Positions 45,153-53,287 of a stretch of DNA of 64,000 nt are shown here, piece by piece (position 1 is the stretch's first letter; the number at the start of each line of letters is the position of its first letter). This stretch comes from Prolixibacteraceae bacterium (lineage in GTDB: Bacteria; Bacteroidota; Bacteroidia; Bacteroidales; Prolixibacteraceae): contig JAIOZY010000011.1 of the NCBI GenBank assembly GCA_021740385.1, positions 1 to 64,000 on the forward strand, written 5' to 3'. Made by a program: the position numbers and the translations under genes. The notes below the pieces were generated by a model that worked only from the letters and a program-made list of their open reading frames with translations, ran no database searches and had not been told where the DNA came from.

Positions 45153-46873
45153 TGTTTAATAATTCGATAAGAGTATTGTTCATTTTCCTGATATAGGCTA
45201 ATTATGTATAGGCCTGATTTCAATTCTTTTAAATCTAAAGGAATTAAATGTCCGTTGATAAAATTTTCATCAATCAATTTGCGGCCAAAAGTGTCGAATA
45301 CTTTTATTTGAGCTTGCTTCAATTGGTTCTTTGACTTAATATATAAGGTTTCTTTAACCGGATTAGGGAAAAAATGGTAATTACTTGCGATCAAATGGTT
45401 TGAGTTTAGTGATTCCTTGCTAATATCAACCAGGAAAGACTGGTAATAATCATTGCTGCTTGCCACAATCGAAGTATTCTGATTTGTTTGGAAAAAAATA
45501 TCACCATAAAATTGTCCGGCTATTACAGCATGGCCAGACTGGTTGATCGTGAGATCATAAATTTCAAGCCACGGATCGTTTTTTTGCGGCAGATTCATGG
45601 CCTCAATCAATTCTCCATTAGTATTGAATTCGGCATAAAAAAATGCACCGCCCCAGTCAGACTCTGAGTTTAGTTCCAAAACATTATCACCCGGGTCACA
45701 ATCGATTGTATTTTCATAGGAGGCTGTGATACAGATATGGCCAAGTCCGTTGATTGCAATGTTTCCTTCCATGTCACTTCCAGTTCCCCCAATATGTTTG
45801 ACCCATGAAAAATTACCTAAAGAATCGATTTTCTGGAGAAATAAATCCTCAGATCCATTACTGTTGAATGTTACGATCTCAGTGTAATTATGAAAGTTAA
45901 ATTCTGCATTAAACCGACGTAAAAGGTAAATGTTTTCGTTGTTATCCGCAACAATAGGCACGCTTCCTTCCATTTTGTAGTCGATTGTCCCTCCGGGTTG
46001 TAATGCCCATTTAAAATTTCCTGCATGGTCGAGTTTTACTAAAAAAACAGTATAATTGTTTTCCGGGGTTAACTTATAAACAGCTGACCCGGGGTCAAAG
46101 TCGGTCTCAGCACTAAACGAACCCAGCACATAGATATTGTCATTTTTGTCTGTTCTGACTGAATGGCCAATAACATAATTTGGACTTGTAAAACTACGGG
46201 CTAAAATGAAATTTCCTTCCGAATTGAGTTTTAAAAGAAAACAATCCACTGAAAGAGGTTCTTCAAAATAATACGTATTATCACCGGGGTCAAAGTCTGT
46301 TTCATCCTGGTAATAACCAGTGAGCAATAGGTTATTATTATTGTCAATTTCGATCGAATTAACAGTATTGCCATAAGGAATAGCAGGTGTGGGCATTAGT
46401 GTCTTGACCCATTTAAATATTCCATCGACTGAATATTTTGCAATGTAACCAATATTATTACGTGTATGCATCTCAAACGATGTACCTTCCCCCGGGTCAA
46501 AATCTACTGTTTTGTCAAACGATCCAACAATGTAAATGTCATCATTATTATCGATTGCAACATCATAACAATAGTCATCGATTTCGCCTCCAAAAGTTTT
46601 TATCCAAATCAGCTCCCCATTTTCGGAATATTTCTGAATAAAAAAATCATCTAAACCCTTTGATGTATATGGAATATCACGTCCATCGATTTTTTGGGAT
46701 ATTGTACCTGTGAAGTTCCCGACTATTACAATATCATTTTTTGAATCCGTTTCGAGGGCTGTTATTTTTACATTTTTTGTTCCATCTAAAATACAACTCC
46801 AATTCAGGACTGGAGTTTGACCCATAACACAATAATTGATAAACAGCATGAATGAAAACAATAATTTTTTCAT
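45149..46873 (-). CDS. SBBP-repeat-like β-propeller protein with T9SS C-terminal sorting domain
   Basis: 574 residues from ATG 46873, giving a signal peptide (MKKLLFSFMLFINYCVMG). The body is a series of ~60-residue repeats of the SBBP type (DIYIVGSFDKTVDFDPG, NNLLLTGYYQDETDFDPG, NIYVLGSFSAETDFDPG), where DFDPG may bind calcium. The last ~75 residues are a type A T9SS signal (FPNPVKETLYIKSKNQL … LKSGLYIISLYQ). It is secreted or surface-bound. The role is unknown. It is co-transcribed with the redoxin inside the his operon. Confidence 0.82.
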   Translation of the reverse strand: MKKLLFSFMLFINYCVMGQTPVLNWSCILDGTKNVKITALETDSKNDIVIVGNFTGTISQKIDGRDIPYTSKGLDDFFIQKYSENGELIWIKTFGGEIDDYCYDVAIDNNDDIYIVGSFDKTVDFDPGEGTSFEMHTRNNIGYIAKYSVDGIFKWVKTLMPTPAIPYGNTVNSIEIDNNNNLLLTGYYQDETDFDPGDNTYYFEEPLSVDCFLLKLNSEGNFILARSFTSPNYVIGHSVRTDKNDNIYVLGSFSAETDFDPGSAVYKLTPENNYTVFLVKLDHAGNFKWALQPGGTIDYKMEGSVPIVADNNENIYLLRRFNAEFNFHNYTEIVTFNSNGSEDLFLQKIDSLGNFSWVKHIGGTGSDMEGNIAINGLGHICITASYENTIDCDPGDNVLELNSESDWGGAFFYAEFNTNGELIEAMNLPQKNDPWLEIYDLTINQSGHAVIAGQFYGDIFFQTNQNTSIVASSNDYYQSFLVDISKESLNSNHLIASNYHFFPNPVKETLYIKSKNQLKQAQIKVFDTFGRKLIDENFINGHLIPLDLKELKSGLYIISLYQENEQYSYRIIKQ

Positions 46874-46915
46874 GGTATTGTTATTTTGATTTTCAATCAA
46901 ATTTAAAGCAATTCA

Positions 46916-47800
46916 TCAACTAAAAACAACTGTCCGGTTCTTGTATACCAGAATTTTCCGGTTAATATGCTTTGCTACAGCTTTCGAAAGAACGATTTTT
47001 TCCAAATCACGCCCTTTGGCAATAAGGTCACTAACAGTATCCTTATGGCTAATATGGGAAACATCCTGCTTAATTATGGGGCCTGCATCCAGTTCGGGTG
47101 TAACATAATGACTGGTTGCCCCAATAATTTTCACGCCCCGTTCATGTGCTGCATGATAAGGTTTAGCCCCAACGAAAGCAGGCAGGAACGAGTGATGTAT
47201 ATTGATGATCTTATCGGGGTAATGAGTGATAAACTCATCTGAAATAATTTGCATGTACCTGGCCAACACGATGAAATCGATCTTGTTTTTTTTGAGCAAA
47301 GCCAGTTCCTTTTTCTCCTGTTCCGCCTTGTTTTCTTTGTTAATCGGGAAAACATGGTAATCGATGCCAAAACCTTCGGCAACCGGGCCCATATCGGGGT
47401 GGTTGCTAATAATCAGCGGTATTTCAACATTCCATTCACCAGCGGTATACCGGGCAAGAATATCGAAAAGGCAATGCGACATTTTTGAAACGAATAAGGC
47501 CATCCGGGGCTTCTCGTCTGAAAAATGCAAATGGAAAGTCATGTTATGTTTCCCCCCAATCAGTGTCTTAAAATAATCAGCTATTTTTTCTTTGGGAATC
47601 ACAAAATGATCCAACTGCCATTCAACCCGCATGTAAAAAAGCTTTTCTTCGCGGTCGACATGTTGATCGAGGTAAAGAATGTTCCCGTTGTTCGAATTAA
47701 TAAATTCGGTAACCAGCGACAACAACCCCTGCTTGTCGGGGCAATGCAACAGCAAAATAGCTGTGTTTTTCGGTTCTGTTTTTGGTTGTATTCGTTTCAT
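46916..47800 (-). CDS. purU: Formyltetrahydrofolate deformylase (PurU)
   Basis: 294 residues. An N-terminal ACT-like domain (~10-90; LLLHCPDKQGLLSLVTEF, LDQHVDREE) precedes a formyltransferase-like hydrolase domain (ARYMQIISDEF, INIHHSFLPAFVGAKPYHAA with the catalytic His, and VTPELDAGPIIKQD with the catalytic Asp). It releases formate from 10-formyl-THF, linking one-carbon balance to histidine/purine metabolism. The metabolic link gives it some logic within the his operon. A gene-less repeat element separates it from hisB. Confidence 0.95.
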   Translation of the reverse strand: MKRIQPKTEPKNTAILLLHCPDKQGLLSLVTEFINSNNGNILYLDQHVDREEKLFYMRVEWQLDHFVIPKEKIADYFKTLIGGKHNMTFHLHFSDEKPRMALFVSKMSHCLFDILARYTAGEWNVEIPLIISNHPDMGPVAEGFGIDYHVFPINKENKAEQEKKELALLKKNKIDFIVLARYMQIISDEFITHYPDKIINIHHSFLPAFVGAKPYHAAHERGVKIIGATSHYVTPELDAGPIIKQDVSHISHKDTVSDLIAKGRDLEKIVLSKAVAKHINRKILVYKNRTVVFS

Positions 47801-47815
47801 ATCTTCAAATTTTCC

Positions 47816-47906
47816 ACCACAGAGAACACAAAGATTTTTTCAATTGTTTTATTTTCTGACAAAAAATCTCTGTTTTCTTCGTGTTAATCTCCATTTTCTC
47901 TGTGGT
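47816..47906. repeat. Gene-less miniature repeat element between hisB and purU
   Basis: Perfect 10-bp terminal inverted repeats ACCACAGAGA (47816-47825) and TCTCTGTGGT (47897-47906) enclose 71 bp. Each arm continues as a degenerate array of ACACAGAGA-like words (AACACAAAGA; AACACGAAGA, AACAGAGA). The right edge overlaps the hisB stop codon by one base. Confidence 0.75.
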
Positions 47907-49108
47907 TAAAGCATCCCCTTGGTTGAAGGCAGCTCAAAGTTAAACACATCTTTTTTTATCGCCATTTTAATGGCTTTAGCCAGGGCTTTAAATATCCCTT
48001 CTATTTTGTGGTGCTCGTTTTGCCCTTCAGCTTTAATGTTCAGGTTGCATTTTGCCGCATCGCTAAACGATTTAAAAAAGTGCATGAACATTTCGCTGGG
48101 CATATCGCCTACTTTTTCTCTTTTAAATTCGGCATCCCACACCAACCATGGGCGGCCACCAAAGTCGAGTGCAACCTGTATAAGGCTTTCGTCCATGGGC
48201 AGGCAAAAACCGTAACGTTCAATGCCGCGTTTGTTGCCCAGGGCTTTTAGAAATGCTTCTCCCAGTGCCAAAGCTGTATCTTCAATGGTGTGGTGTTCGT
48301 CAACTTCGAGGTCGCCTTTAACAATCACTTTCAGGTCGATACCCGAGTGGCGGCCAATTTGCTCCAGCATGTGGTCGAAAAAACCCAGTCCGGTAGATAT
48401 TTCGGTTTTGCCCGTACCGTCGAGGTCGAGCCAAATATCGATATCGGTTTCTTTGGTTGTACGTTTTACTGTTGCTGTTCGGTCGGTTTTGGCTACTTCG
48501 GCATACACCTCGTCCCAGTTGGTTGTTTTGAGTACACAAACATCGGAAAGGTCTTTTTCGGCAAGCAGTTCGTCAGGTTCATTGCTTAGCCATATCGCTT
48601 TGCAGCCAAGGTTTTTGGCCAGCTCCACATCGGTAAGGCGGTCGCCAATAACGTAGCTGTTGGCCATGTTGTAGCTGCCATCGATGTATTTACCCATCAT
48701 ACCGGTACGGGGTTTCCGGTTCGGTGAATTCTCTTCAGGAAGACTTGGATCAATCAGAATATCATCAAAAACGACCCCTTCTCCTTCGAAAGTTTTCAGT
48801 ATTTTATTTTGCGCCGGCAAGAATGTTTCTTTAGGGAATGATTCAGTCCCTAGCCCATCCTGATTACTTACCATTACCAACTCGTAATCGAGGTTTTTGG
48901 CAATGAAGTGCATATTACGGAACACCCCGGGGTAGAACTCGAGTTTTTCAAGGCTGTCGAGCTGGTAATCTTCGGGTGGCTCAATTACCAGGGTTCCGTC
49001 GCGGTCGATGAACAAAACCCCCCGACCCCCTAAAGGGGGAGTTTTACTACCCCCTAGCCCCCTAAAAGGGGGATTTTGGGTATCTGCGTTATTGTAATTA
49101 TCGTTCAT
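47906..49108 (-). CDS. hisB: Bifunctional histidinol-phosphatase/imidazoleglycerol-phosphate dehydratase (HisB)
   Basis: 400 residues. The N-terminal HAD phosphatase has nucleophile DRDGTL (~residue 36) and a zinc-loop-type segment. The C-terminal IGP dehydratase domain (~205-400) has the manganese motifs [27 protein letters not shown] and [10 protein letters not shown]. It carries out steps 6 and 8 of the pathway. The first ~32 residues ([12 protein letters not shown], then [14 protein letters not shown]) precede the conserved [10 protein letters not shown] and are encoded by palindromic repeats. No later in-frame ATG exists before the HAD motif, so the repeat supplies the start. Confidence 0.95.
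   Translation of the reverse strand: MNDNYNNADTQNPPFRGLGGSKTPPLGGRGVLFIDRDGTLVIEPPEDYQLDSLEKLEFYPGVFRNMHFIAKNLDYELVMVSNQDGLGTESFPKETFLPAQNKILKTFEGEGVVFDDILIDPSLPEENSPNRKPRTGMMGKYIDGSYNMANSYVIGDRLTDVELAKNLGCKAIWLSNEPDELLAEKDLSDVCVLKTTNWDEVYAEVAKTDRTATVKRTTKETDIDIWLDLDGTGKTEISTGLGFFDHMLEQIGRHSGIDLKVIVKGDLEVDEHHTIEDTALALGEAFLKALGNKRGIERYGFCLPMDESLIQVALDFGGRPWLVWDAEFKREKVGDMPSEMFMHFFKSFSDAAKCNLNIKAEGQNEHHKIEGIFKALAKAIKMAIKKDVFNFELPSTKGML
49017..49108. repeat. Palindromic repeat forming the first 31 codons of hisB
   Basis: Contains CCCCCT-AAA-GGGGG type palindromes (around 49028-49040 and 49068-49081) and a leader with the start codon. The leader aligns with that of hisD (51995-52077): both read MxxN…[12 protein letters not shown]. 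Confidence 0.8.
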
Positions 49109-49136
49109 TTATTTCAACTTTAAATGTACAAATGTC

Positions 49137-49213
49137 AAAATATAGTGGCTGCCCAAGTCCCCTTTAGGGGATTTAGTGGTTTTTACCACCCCCTTTTTAG
49201 GGGGCGGGGGGTG
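49137..49213. repeat. Palindromic repeat spanning the hisB-hisC gap and the hisC C-terminus
   Basis: CCCCTTTAGGGG and a GTGGTTTTTACCAC hairpin, then CCCCCTTTTTAGGGGG. The last is read through by hisC to give its final residues (NTPPAP). Confidence 0.78.
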
Positions 49214-50240
49214 TATTTTTTAATTTTTCTACTAATTCCCTGTTTTCCTCAGGGCTTCCCACCGTAATACGCAGGCTGCTTTCACAAAGGGCCACTTTTG
49301 TACGGTCGCGGACAATTACCCCCTGATCCATTAAATATTCAAATATTTCACGTGCCTTTTTCATTTTTACCAACAGGAAATTTGCATCGCTCGGATATAC
49401 TTTTTCTACAAAATTAAACTGTTCAAGTTCCTTTGCTAATTTTTTTCGTTCATCAATGATGGTTTTTACCCACAAATCTTTTTGCTCCTTAGTTTCGAGC
49501 ATCTTCAATACATGTTGCTGCGTTAAGGCATTAATGTTGTAAGGATATTTTATTTTACTCAAAACTGATATTATTCCGGGTTGGGCAAATGCCATCCCCA
49601 GCCTTATGCCTGCGAGCCCCCAGGCCTTTGAAAAAGTTTGAAGTACAACCAGGTTCGGGTATTTTTCCAGGTCGGGCAGCATGGATGTTCCGGGGGCAAA
49701 ATCGATGTAGGCTTCATCGAGCACAACCAACCCTGAAAAACCGGTAATAATTCTGATCATCTCATCCTTGTTAAGGTTGTTACCGGTAGGATTATTAGGC
49801 GAACACAGGAAGATGAGTTTTGTTTTTTCATCGGTAGCTTCAAGTATCTTTTTTGCTTCAATCTGATAGTATTCGTTAAGGAGTACACTTTTCACCTGAA
49901 TATCGTTGATTCCGGCTGCAACCTTGTACATACCGTACGATGGTTCAATGGCCACCACATTATCGACACCCGGATTACAGAAAGCACGAAACAACAAATC
50001 GATGGGCTCATCGCTGCCATTTCCCAAAAATATCTGCCCGGGTTGTGTGCCTTTTATTTCGGCAATGCGTTTTTTAACGTCCATTTGATATGGGTCGGGG
50101 TAGCGGTTGTAGCCCGTATCGTACGGATTCTCGTTGGCATCGAGATATACCGAAGCACTGCCGCTAAACTCGTCGCGGGCAGAGGAGTAAGGTTTTAACG
50201 CTAAAATATTGGGCCGTAACAATTTGTTTATTCGTTTCAT
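49197..50240 (-). CDS. hisC: Histidinol-phosphate aminotransferase (HisC)
   Basis: 347 residues from ATG 50240 (MKRINKLLRPNILAL); an upstream frame to 50279 reads into repeat DNA. It is a fold-type I PLP enzyme: YLDANENPYD and NRYPDPYQMDVKKRI at the N-terminus, FLCSPNNPTGN, VLDEAYIDFAP and the PLP Lys in QTFSKAWGLAGIRLG. It transaminates imidazole acetol-phosphate. The last six residues (NTPPAP) come from a C/G-rich palindrome that also supplies the stop. Confidence 0.96.
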   Translation of the reverse strand: MKRINKLLRPNILALKPYSSARDEFSGSASVYLDANENPYDTGYNRYPDPYQMDVKKRIAEIKGTQPGQIFLGNGSDEPIDLLFRAFCNPGVDNVVAIEPSYGMYKVAAGINDIQVKSVLLNEYYQIEAKKILEATDEKTKLIFLCSPNNPTGNNLNKDEMIRIITGFSGLVVLDEAYIDFAPGTSMLPDLEKYPNLVVLQTFSKAWGLAGIRLGMAFAQPGIISVLSKIKYPYNINALTQQHVLKMLETKEQKDLWVKTIIDERKKLAKELEQFNFVEKVYPSDANFLLVKMKKAREIFEYLMDQGVIVRDRTKVALCESSLRITVGSPEENRELVEKLKNTPPAP

Positions 50241-50253
50241 CAATTTTTGTTTT

Positions 50254-50727
50254 GAAAGCAATAGGATGCAATAGAACACTATCGAATGCTATTGTATATT
50301 TTTTTCTAATGATTTTACGTAATTCCAAAGCTTAACTTGAAGATTATTACATTCTTGTTTGAATGAATCATAGATATCATGTCCTATCAAGCCTCGATTG
50401 TATGATTTAAATAGCCACGTAGTCGTTTCATATAATGAACCTCTTGCAAAAATGCAAAATCGACGATTGTCTTTTGGAGATAAACGACCAAAACCTTCTG
50501 AGATGTTTGCACCAATTGAATCAGCAGCATCGGTCAATTGTTGCCCAATACCCCGCTTTTCAAACCATTCCCATTTGATAACAATATCCCAGACTTTATC
50601 TCCAAGGTTGTTCGCTAAATTATACACTTCTAATTCTTCAATTTTCATTCTTTAAGTTATTAAGGTATATTTTCAATTGTATTTTTTCATTACGTTCAAC
50701 TGCTTTCTATTGCGTTCTATCGCGTTC
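50254..50727. mobile_element. Candidate mobile element: four-helix-bundle gene bounded by inverted decamer arrays
   Basis: The left array at 50254-50293 has four 10-bp units (GAAAGCAATA, GGATGCAATA, GAACACTATC, GAATGCTATT). The right array at 50688-50727, read on the minus strand, has GAACGCGATA, GAACGCAATA, GAAAGCAGTT, GAACGTAATG. The consensus is GAAnGCAATA, inverted between ends. The 474-bp unit holds one gene and lies exactly between hisD and hisC. HisD's last residues and stop codon are read from the right array. Confidence 0.6.
50289..50648 (-). CDS. S23/four-helix-bundle family protein
   Basis: 119 residues. Core motif SIGANISEGFGRLSPKDNRRF, then ARGSLYETTTWLFKS, is the same family pattern as at 40971 but a different branch (acidic/aromatic N-terminus MKIEELEVYNLANNLGDKVW). 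It is the only gene in the decamer-bounded element, and its stop lies within the left array. It may bind the flanking repeats or the corresponding RNA hairpin; this is inference from its rRNA-IVS and Avd relatives. Confidence 0.88.
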   Translation of the reverse strand: MKIEELEVYNLANNLGDKVWDIVIKWEWFEKRGIGQQLTDAADSIGANISEGFGRLSPKDNRRFCIFARGSLYETTTWLFKSYNRGLIGHDIYDSFKQECNNLQVKLWNYVKSLEKNIQ

Positions 50728-52077
50728 ATTTTTCATACGGAACACTGCTGCATTTTTATGTGCAAACAACCCCTCGGCTTCGGCCATATTTTCAATTACC
50801 GGCCCCAGATTTTGGATTCCTTCCCTGCTGATTTCCTGAAAGGTAATTTTCCGGATAAAACTGTCGAGGTTCACTCCACTGTAACTTCTTGCCCAGCCAT
50901 TAGTGGGCAGGGTATGGTTGGTTCCCGAGGCGTAATCGCCGGCGCTTTCAGGCGTATAACTGCCGAGGAAAACGGAACCGGCATTGATGATTTTTTCAGC
51001 TATTTCAGCATAATTTCTCATCTGAATGATGAGGTGCTCGGCAGCGTACATATTCATCATGTCAATCATTTCCTGTTCGGTTTTCACCAAAAAGATGCGG
51101 CTGTTTACGAGTGCTTTCATAGCGTAATCCATGCGGGGCAGCACTTTAAGCTGCTTTTTAAGTTCTACCTGCACGTTGTCAATCAGCTTTTCAGAAGTGG
51201 TAACCAATATTACCTGGCTGTCGGCACCGTGTTCGGCTTGCGAAAGCAGGTCGGAAGCCACAAAGGCAGGGTTTGCTATTTCGTCGGCCATTACGGCCAC
51301 CTCGCTGGGGCCGGCCGGCATGTCAATAGCCACATCGCTCATGCTCACAAGCTGCTTGGCGGCTGTTACATATTGGTTGCCGGGGCCAAATATTTTAAAC
51401 ACGTTGGGAACCGTTTCTGTGCCGTAAGCCATAGCACCAATTGCCTGAATTCCACCTATCCTGAAAATTTTCGTAACACCCGAGAGTTTTGCGGCAAACA
51501 AAACTTCGGCAGGCAGCTTACCATCTTTTTGCGGCGGCATACAAAGCACAATCTCTTTACAGCCGGCAATCTTTGCAGGTATGGCCAACATCAGCACGGT
51601 AGAAAACAACGGTGCAGTTCCACCGGGAATATACAGGCCCACTTTTTCGATTCCCACACTTTTTTGCCAGCATTTAACGCCGGGCGTGGTTTCAATCACT
51701 TTGGTCTCGAAGCGTTGTGCCTCGTGAAACTTGTAGATGTTGGCAGCTGCACTCTCGATGGCTTTTTTTAGCTGAGGAGATAACTGCGCTGCTCCGGCTG
51801 TAATATCGTCATTTGACACCAGCAGGTTATCGGGTTCAACCTTGTCGAACTGTACGGTATATTTGCGAACAGCCGCATCACCATTTGTTTTCACATCATC
51901 GAGTACAGCTTTCACTTTTTCGTTGAGTGAAGCCGTTTCGAACGCGGGGCGCTGCAATAGCGAAGGCCAATCGGTACGGTTAGGGTAAGAAAAGACCCCC
52001 CAACCCCCTAAATCACTACCCCCTAACCCCCTAAAGGGGGAATTTTGAGTGCTTGCGATATTGTTATTGTTGCTCAT
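50707..52077 (-). CDS. hisD: Histidinol dehydrogenase (HisD)
   Basis: 456 residues. It oxidises histidinol to histidine. Conserved blocks are WQKSVGIEKVGLYIPGGTAPLFSTVLML (given in part as VGLYIPGGTAP), FGPGNQYVTAAKQLVS, DMPAGPSEVAVMAD, ASDLLSQAEHGADSQ and the zinc-site region NHTLPTNGWARSYSG. Both ends are repeat-derived. The first ~27 residues (MSNNNNIASTQNSPFRGLGG…) come from a C/G-rich palindrome, and the last seven (NERDRTQ) from the decamer array. The conserved protein starts about FSYPNRTDWPSLLQRP with no in-frame Met of its own. Confidence 0.95.
   Translation of the reverse strand: MSNNNNIASTQNSPFRGLGGSDLGGWGVFSYPNRTDWPSLLQRPAFETASLNEKVKAVLDDVKTNGDAAVRKYTVQFDKVEPDNLLVSNDDITAGAAQLSPQLKKAIESAAANIYKFHEAQRFETKVIETTPGVKCWQKSVGIEKVGLYIPGGTAPLFSTVLMLAIPAKIAGCKEIVLCMPPQKDGKLPAEVLFAAKLSGVTKIFRIGGIQAIGAMAYGTETVPNVFKIFGPGNQYVTAAKQLVSMSDVAIDMPAGPSEVAVMADEIANPAFVASDLLSQAEHGADSQVILVTTSEKLIDNVQVELKKQLKVLPRMDYAMKALVNSRIFLVKTEQEMIDMMNMYAAEHLIIQMRNYAEIAEKIINAGSVFLGSYTPESAGDYASGTNHTLPTNGWARSYSGVNLDSFIRKITFQEISREGIQNLGPVIENMAEAEGLFAHKNAAVFRMKNERDRTQ
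51995..52077. repeat. Palindromic repeat forming the first ~27 codons of hisD
   Basis: Holds CCCCCTAAAGGGGG and an additional ACCCCCCAACCCCCTAAAT tract. The start codon and first 20 residues parallel those of hisB. Confidence 0.8.
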
Positions 52078-52130
52078 TTATTAATAATCTTACGCCCTTT
52101 CATGGCTTGATTTCATATCTTGTTTCGTTT

Positions 52131-52174
52131 CATAGGGCGTTGCCCTATGCTAATTCTTTAGCCCCTTTGGGCTA
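52131..52174. repeat. Two palindromes in the hisG-hisD gap
   Basis: CATAGGGC-GTT-GCCCTATG (52131-52149) and TAGCCC-CTTT-GGGCTA (52159-52174), perfect inverted repeats of unknown role. Confidence 0.75.
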
Positions 52175-52182
52175 TCTCAATT

Positions 52183-52257
52183 GGATATTGGATATTCATT
52201 ATTTAAAATTGGATATTTTTAAAATTCCCAATAATCAATATCGAATAACCAATATCC
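52183..52257. repeat. Gene-less miniature of inverted heptamer arrays between hisG and hisD
   Basis: The left array has GGATATT units at 52183-52189 and 52190-52196, a degenerate CATTATT and TAAAATT, then GGATATT at 52211-52217. The right array in inverse orientation has GGATATT (52257-52251), GGTTATT, CGATATT, GATTATT and GGGAATT. All are in 7-bp phase. There is no gene inside. Confidence 0.75.
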
Positions 52258-52294
52258 ATAGAACGCCACTTCCAAATCAGTTAGCCCGTAAAGT

Positions 52295-52323
52295 CCTCCC
52301 CTTGGGGGAGGATTTAGGAGGGG
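52295..52323. repeat. C/G-rich palindrome abutting the hisG stop
   Basis: CCTCCCC-TTG-GGGGAGG (52295-52311). The edge AAGCCCCTCC directly follows the hisG TAG stop. Confidence 0.78.
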
Positions 52324-52326
52324 CTT

Positions 52327-53187
52327 CTACATTATCATCTTCTCAATGGGCAACACCAGAATACCTTCGGCGCCCATGGCTTTTAGTTTTGAAATGTTTT
52401 CCCAAAAGAATTTTTCTTCGATTACCGAATGCACCGAGCTCCATCCGCTTTCGGCCAGAGGCATAACGGTTGGACTTTTCATACCCGGGAGCATCGAAAT
52501 TATTTGATCGAGTTTGTTGTTGGGCGCATTCAGCATAATGTATTTTTTCCCTTTTGAACGCTCAACCGATTCGATACGGAATAATAACTCATCGAGAACA
52601 ACCTGTTTTTCGGCACTTAAGCCCGGTGTCTTTATCATTACGGCCTCGCTTGGCGCTACCACTTCCACCTCTTTCAATCCGTTCGATACCAATGTTCCAC
52701 CCGAACTAACAATATCAAAAATGGCATCGGCCAGTCCAATTCCCGGAGCTATTTCCACCGAACCGGTTATGACATGTATTTCTGCATTTATATTTCTTTC
52801 TGCAAAATATTTTCCCAGGATAACCGGGTACGAGGTTGCTATTTTTTTTCCTTCGAACCATTGGGGGCCGTTGTATTCCTGCCCTTTCGGTATTGCCAGC
52901 GACAAACGACAACGGCTAAAACCAAGACGTTTTACCAGTTCAACATCCTTATCTTTTTCGAGCATTTCGTTTTCTCCTACAATACCCACATCGGCAACAC
53001 CATCGGCAACCGATTCCGGAATATCATCGTCGCGCAGGTAAAGCACCTCGACGGGAAAATTTTTGGCAGGCGAAAGCAACTGGCGTTTGCCTACTGTAAG
53101 TTTTATGCCGCATTCCCTGATCAATTCAACCGATTCTTCGTTTAACCGGCCTTTGGTTTGAATGGCAATGCGTAAAATAGTGTCCAT
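52327..53187 (-). CDS. hisG: ATP phosphoribosyltransferase (HisG), long form
   Basis: 286 residues, the long form with a C-terminal ACT-like regulatory domain that binds histidine (~210-286; KKYIMLNAPNNKLDQIISMLPG). The catalytic part has LRIAIQTKGRLNEESVELIREC, shown here as IAIQTKGRLNEES, DVGIVGENEM and the PRPP-binding ISDIVSSGGTL-type loop (DIVSSGGTLVSNGL). First committed step of the pathway and first structural gene of the operon, behind an attenuator with a His-rich leader peptide. Feedback by histidine is expected for this form. Confidence 0.97.
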   Translation of the reverse strand: MDTILRIAIQTKGRLNEESVELIRECGIKLTVGKRQLLSPAKNFPVEVLYLRDDDIPESVADGVADVGIVGENEMLEKDKDVELVKRLGFSRCRLSLAIPKGQEYNGPQWFEGKKIATSYPVILGKYFAERNINAEIHVITGSVEIAPGIGLADAIFDIVSSGGTLVSNGLKEVEVVAPSEAVMIKTPGLSAEKQVVLDELLFRIESVERSKGKKYIMLNAPNNKLDQIISMLPGMKSPTVMPLAESGWSSVHSVIEEKFFWENISKLKAMGAEGILVLPIEKMIM

Positions 53188-53209
53188 ATTTTCTCTTTTA
53201 ACAGTTTTA

Positions 53210-53245
53210 CAAAAATAAAAAAGGCTTACTAAACAGTAAGCCTTT
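53210..53245 (-). terminator. his attenuator terminator
   Basis: On the minus strand AAAGGCTTACT (53245-53235) and AGTAAGCCTTT (53230-53220) form a perfect 11-bp stem with loop GTTT, followed by a T-rich run (TTTTATTTTTG). It lies between the leader peptide gene and hisG. An upstream pair TGAATAT…ATATTCA and the segment AGGCT near the leader stop can form competing structures. Confidence 0.85.
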
Positions 53246-53287
53246 AAAGTGTTGAATATTTTTCAATCAGGACATATTCACATCAGC

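Noticed and set aside
40971-50648. Diversity-generating retroelement suggested by Avd-like four-helix proteins
   Set aside because: No reverse transcriptase and no template/variable repeat pair with adenine-biased differences is visible; the flanks are short tandem repeats instead.
50677-51771. Long rightward open frame of 364 codons
   Set aside because: It is the complement of hisD; HisD motifs on the minus strand are unmistakable.
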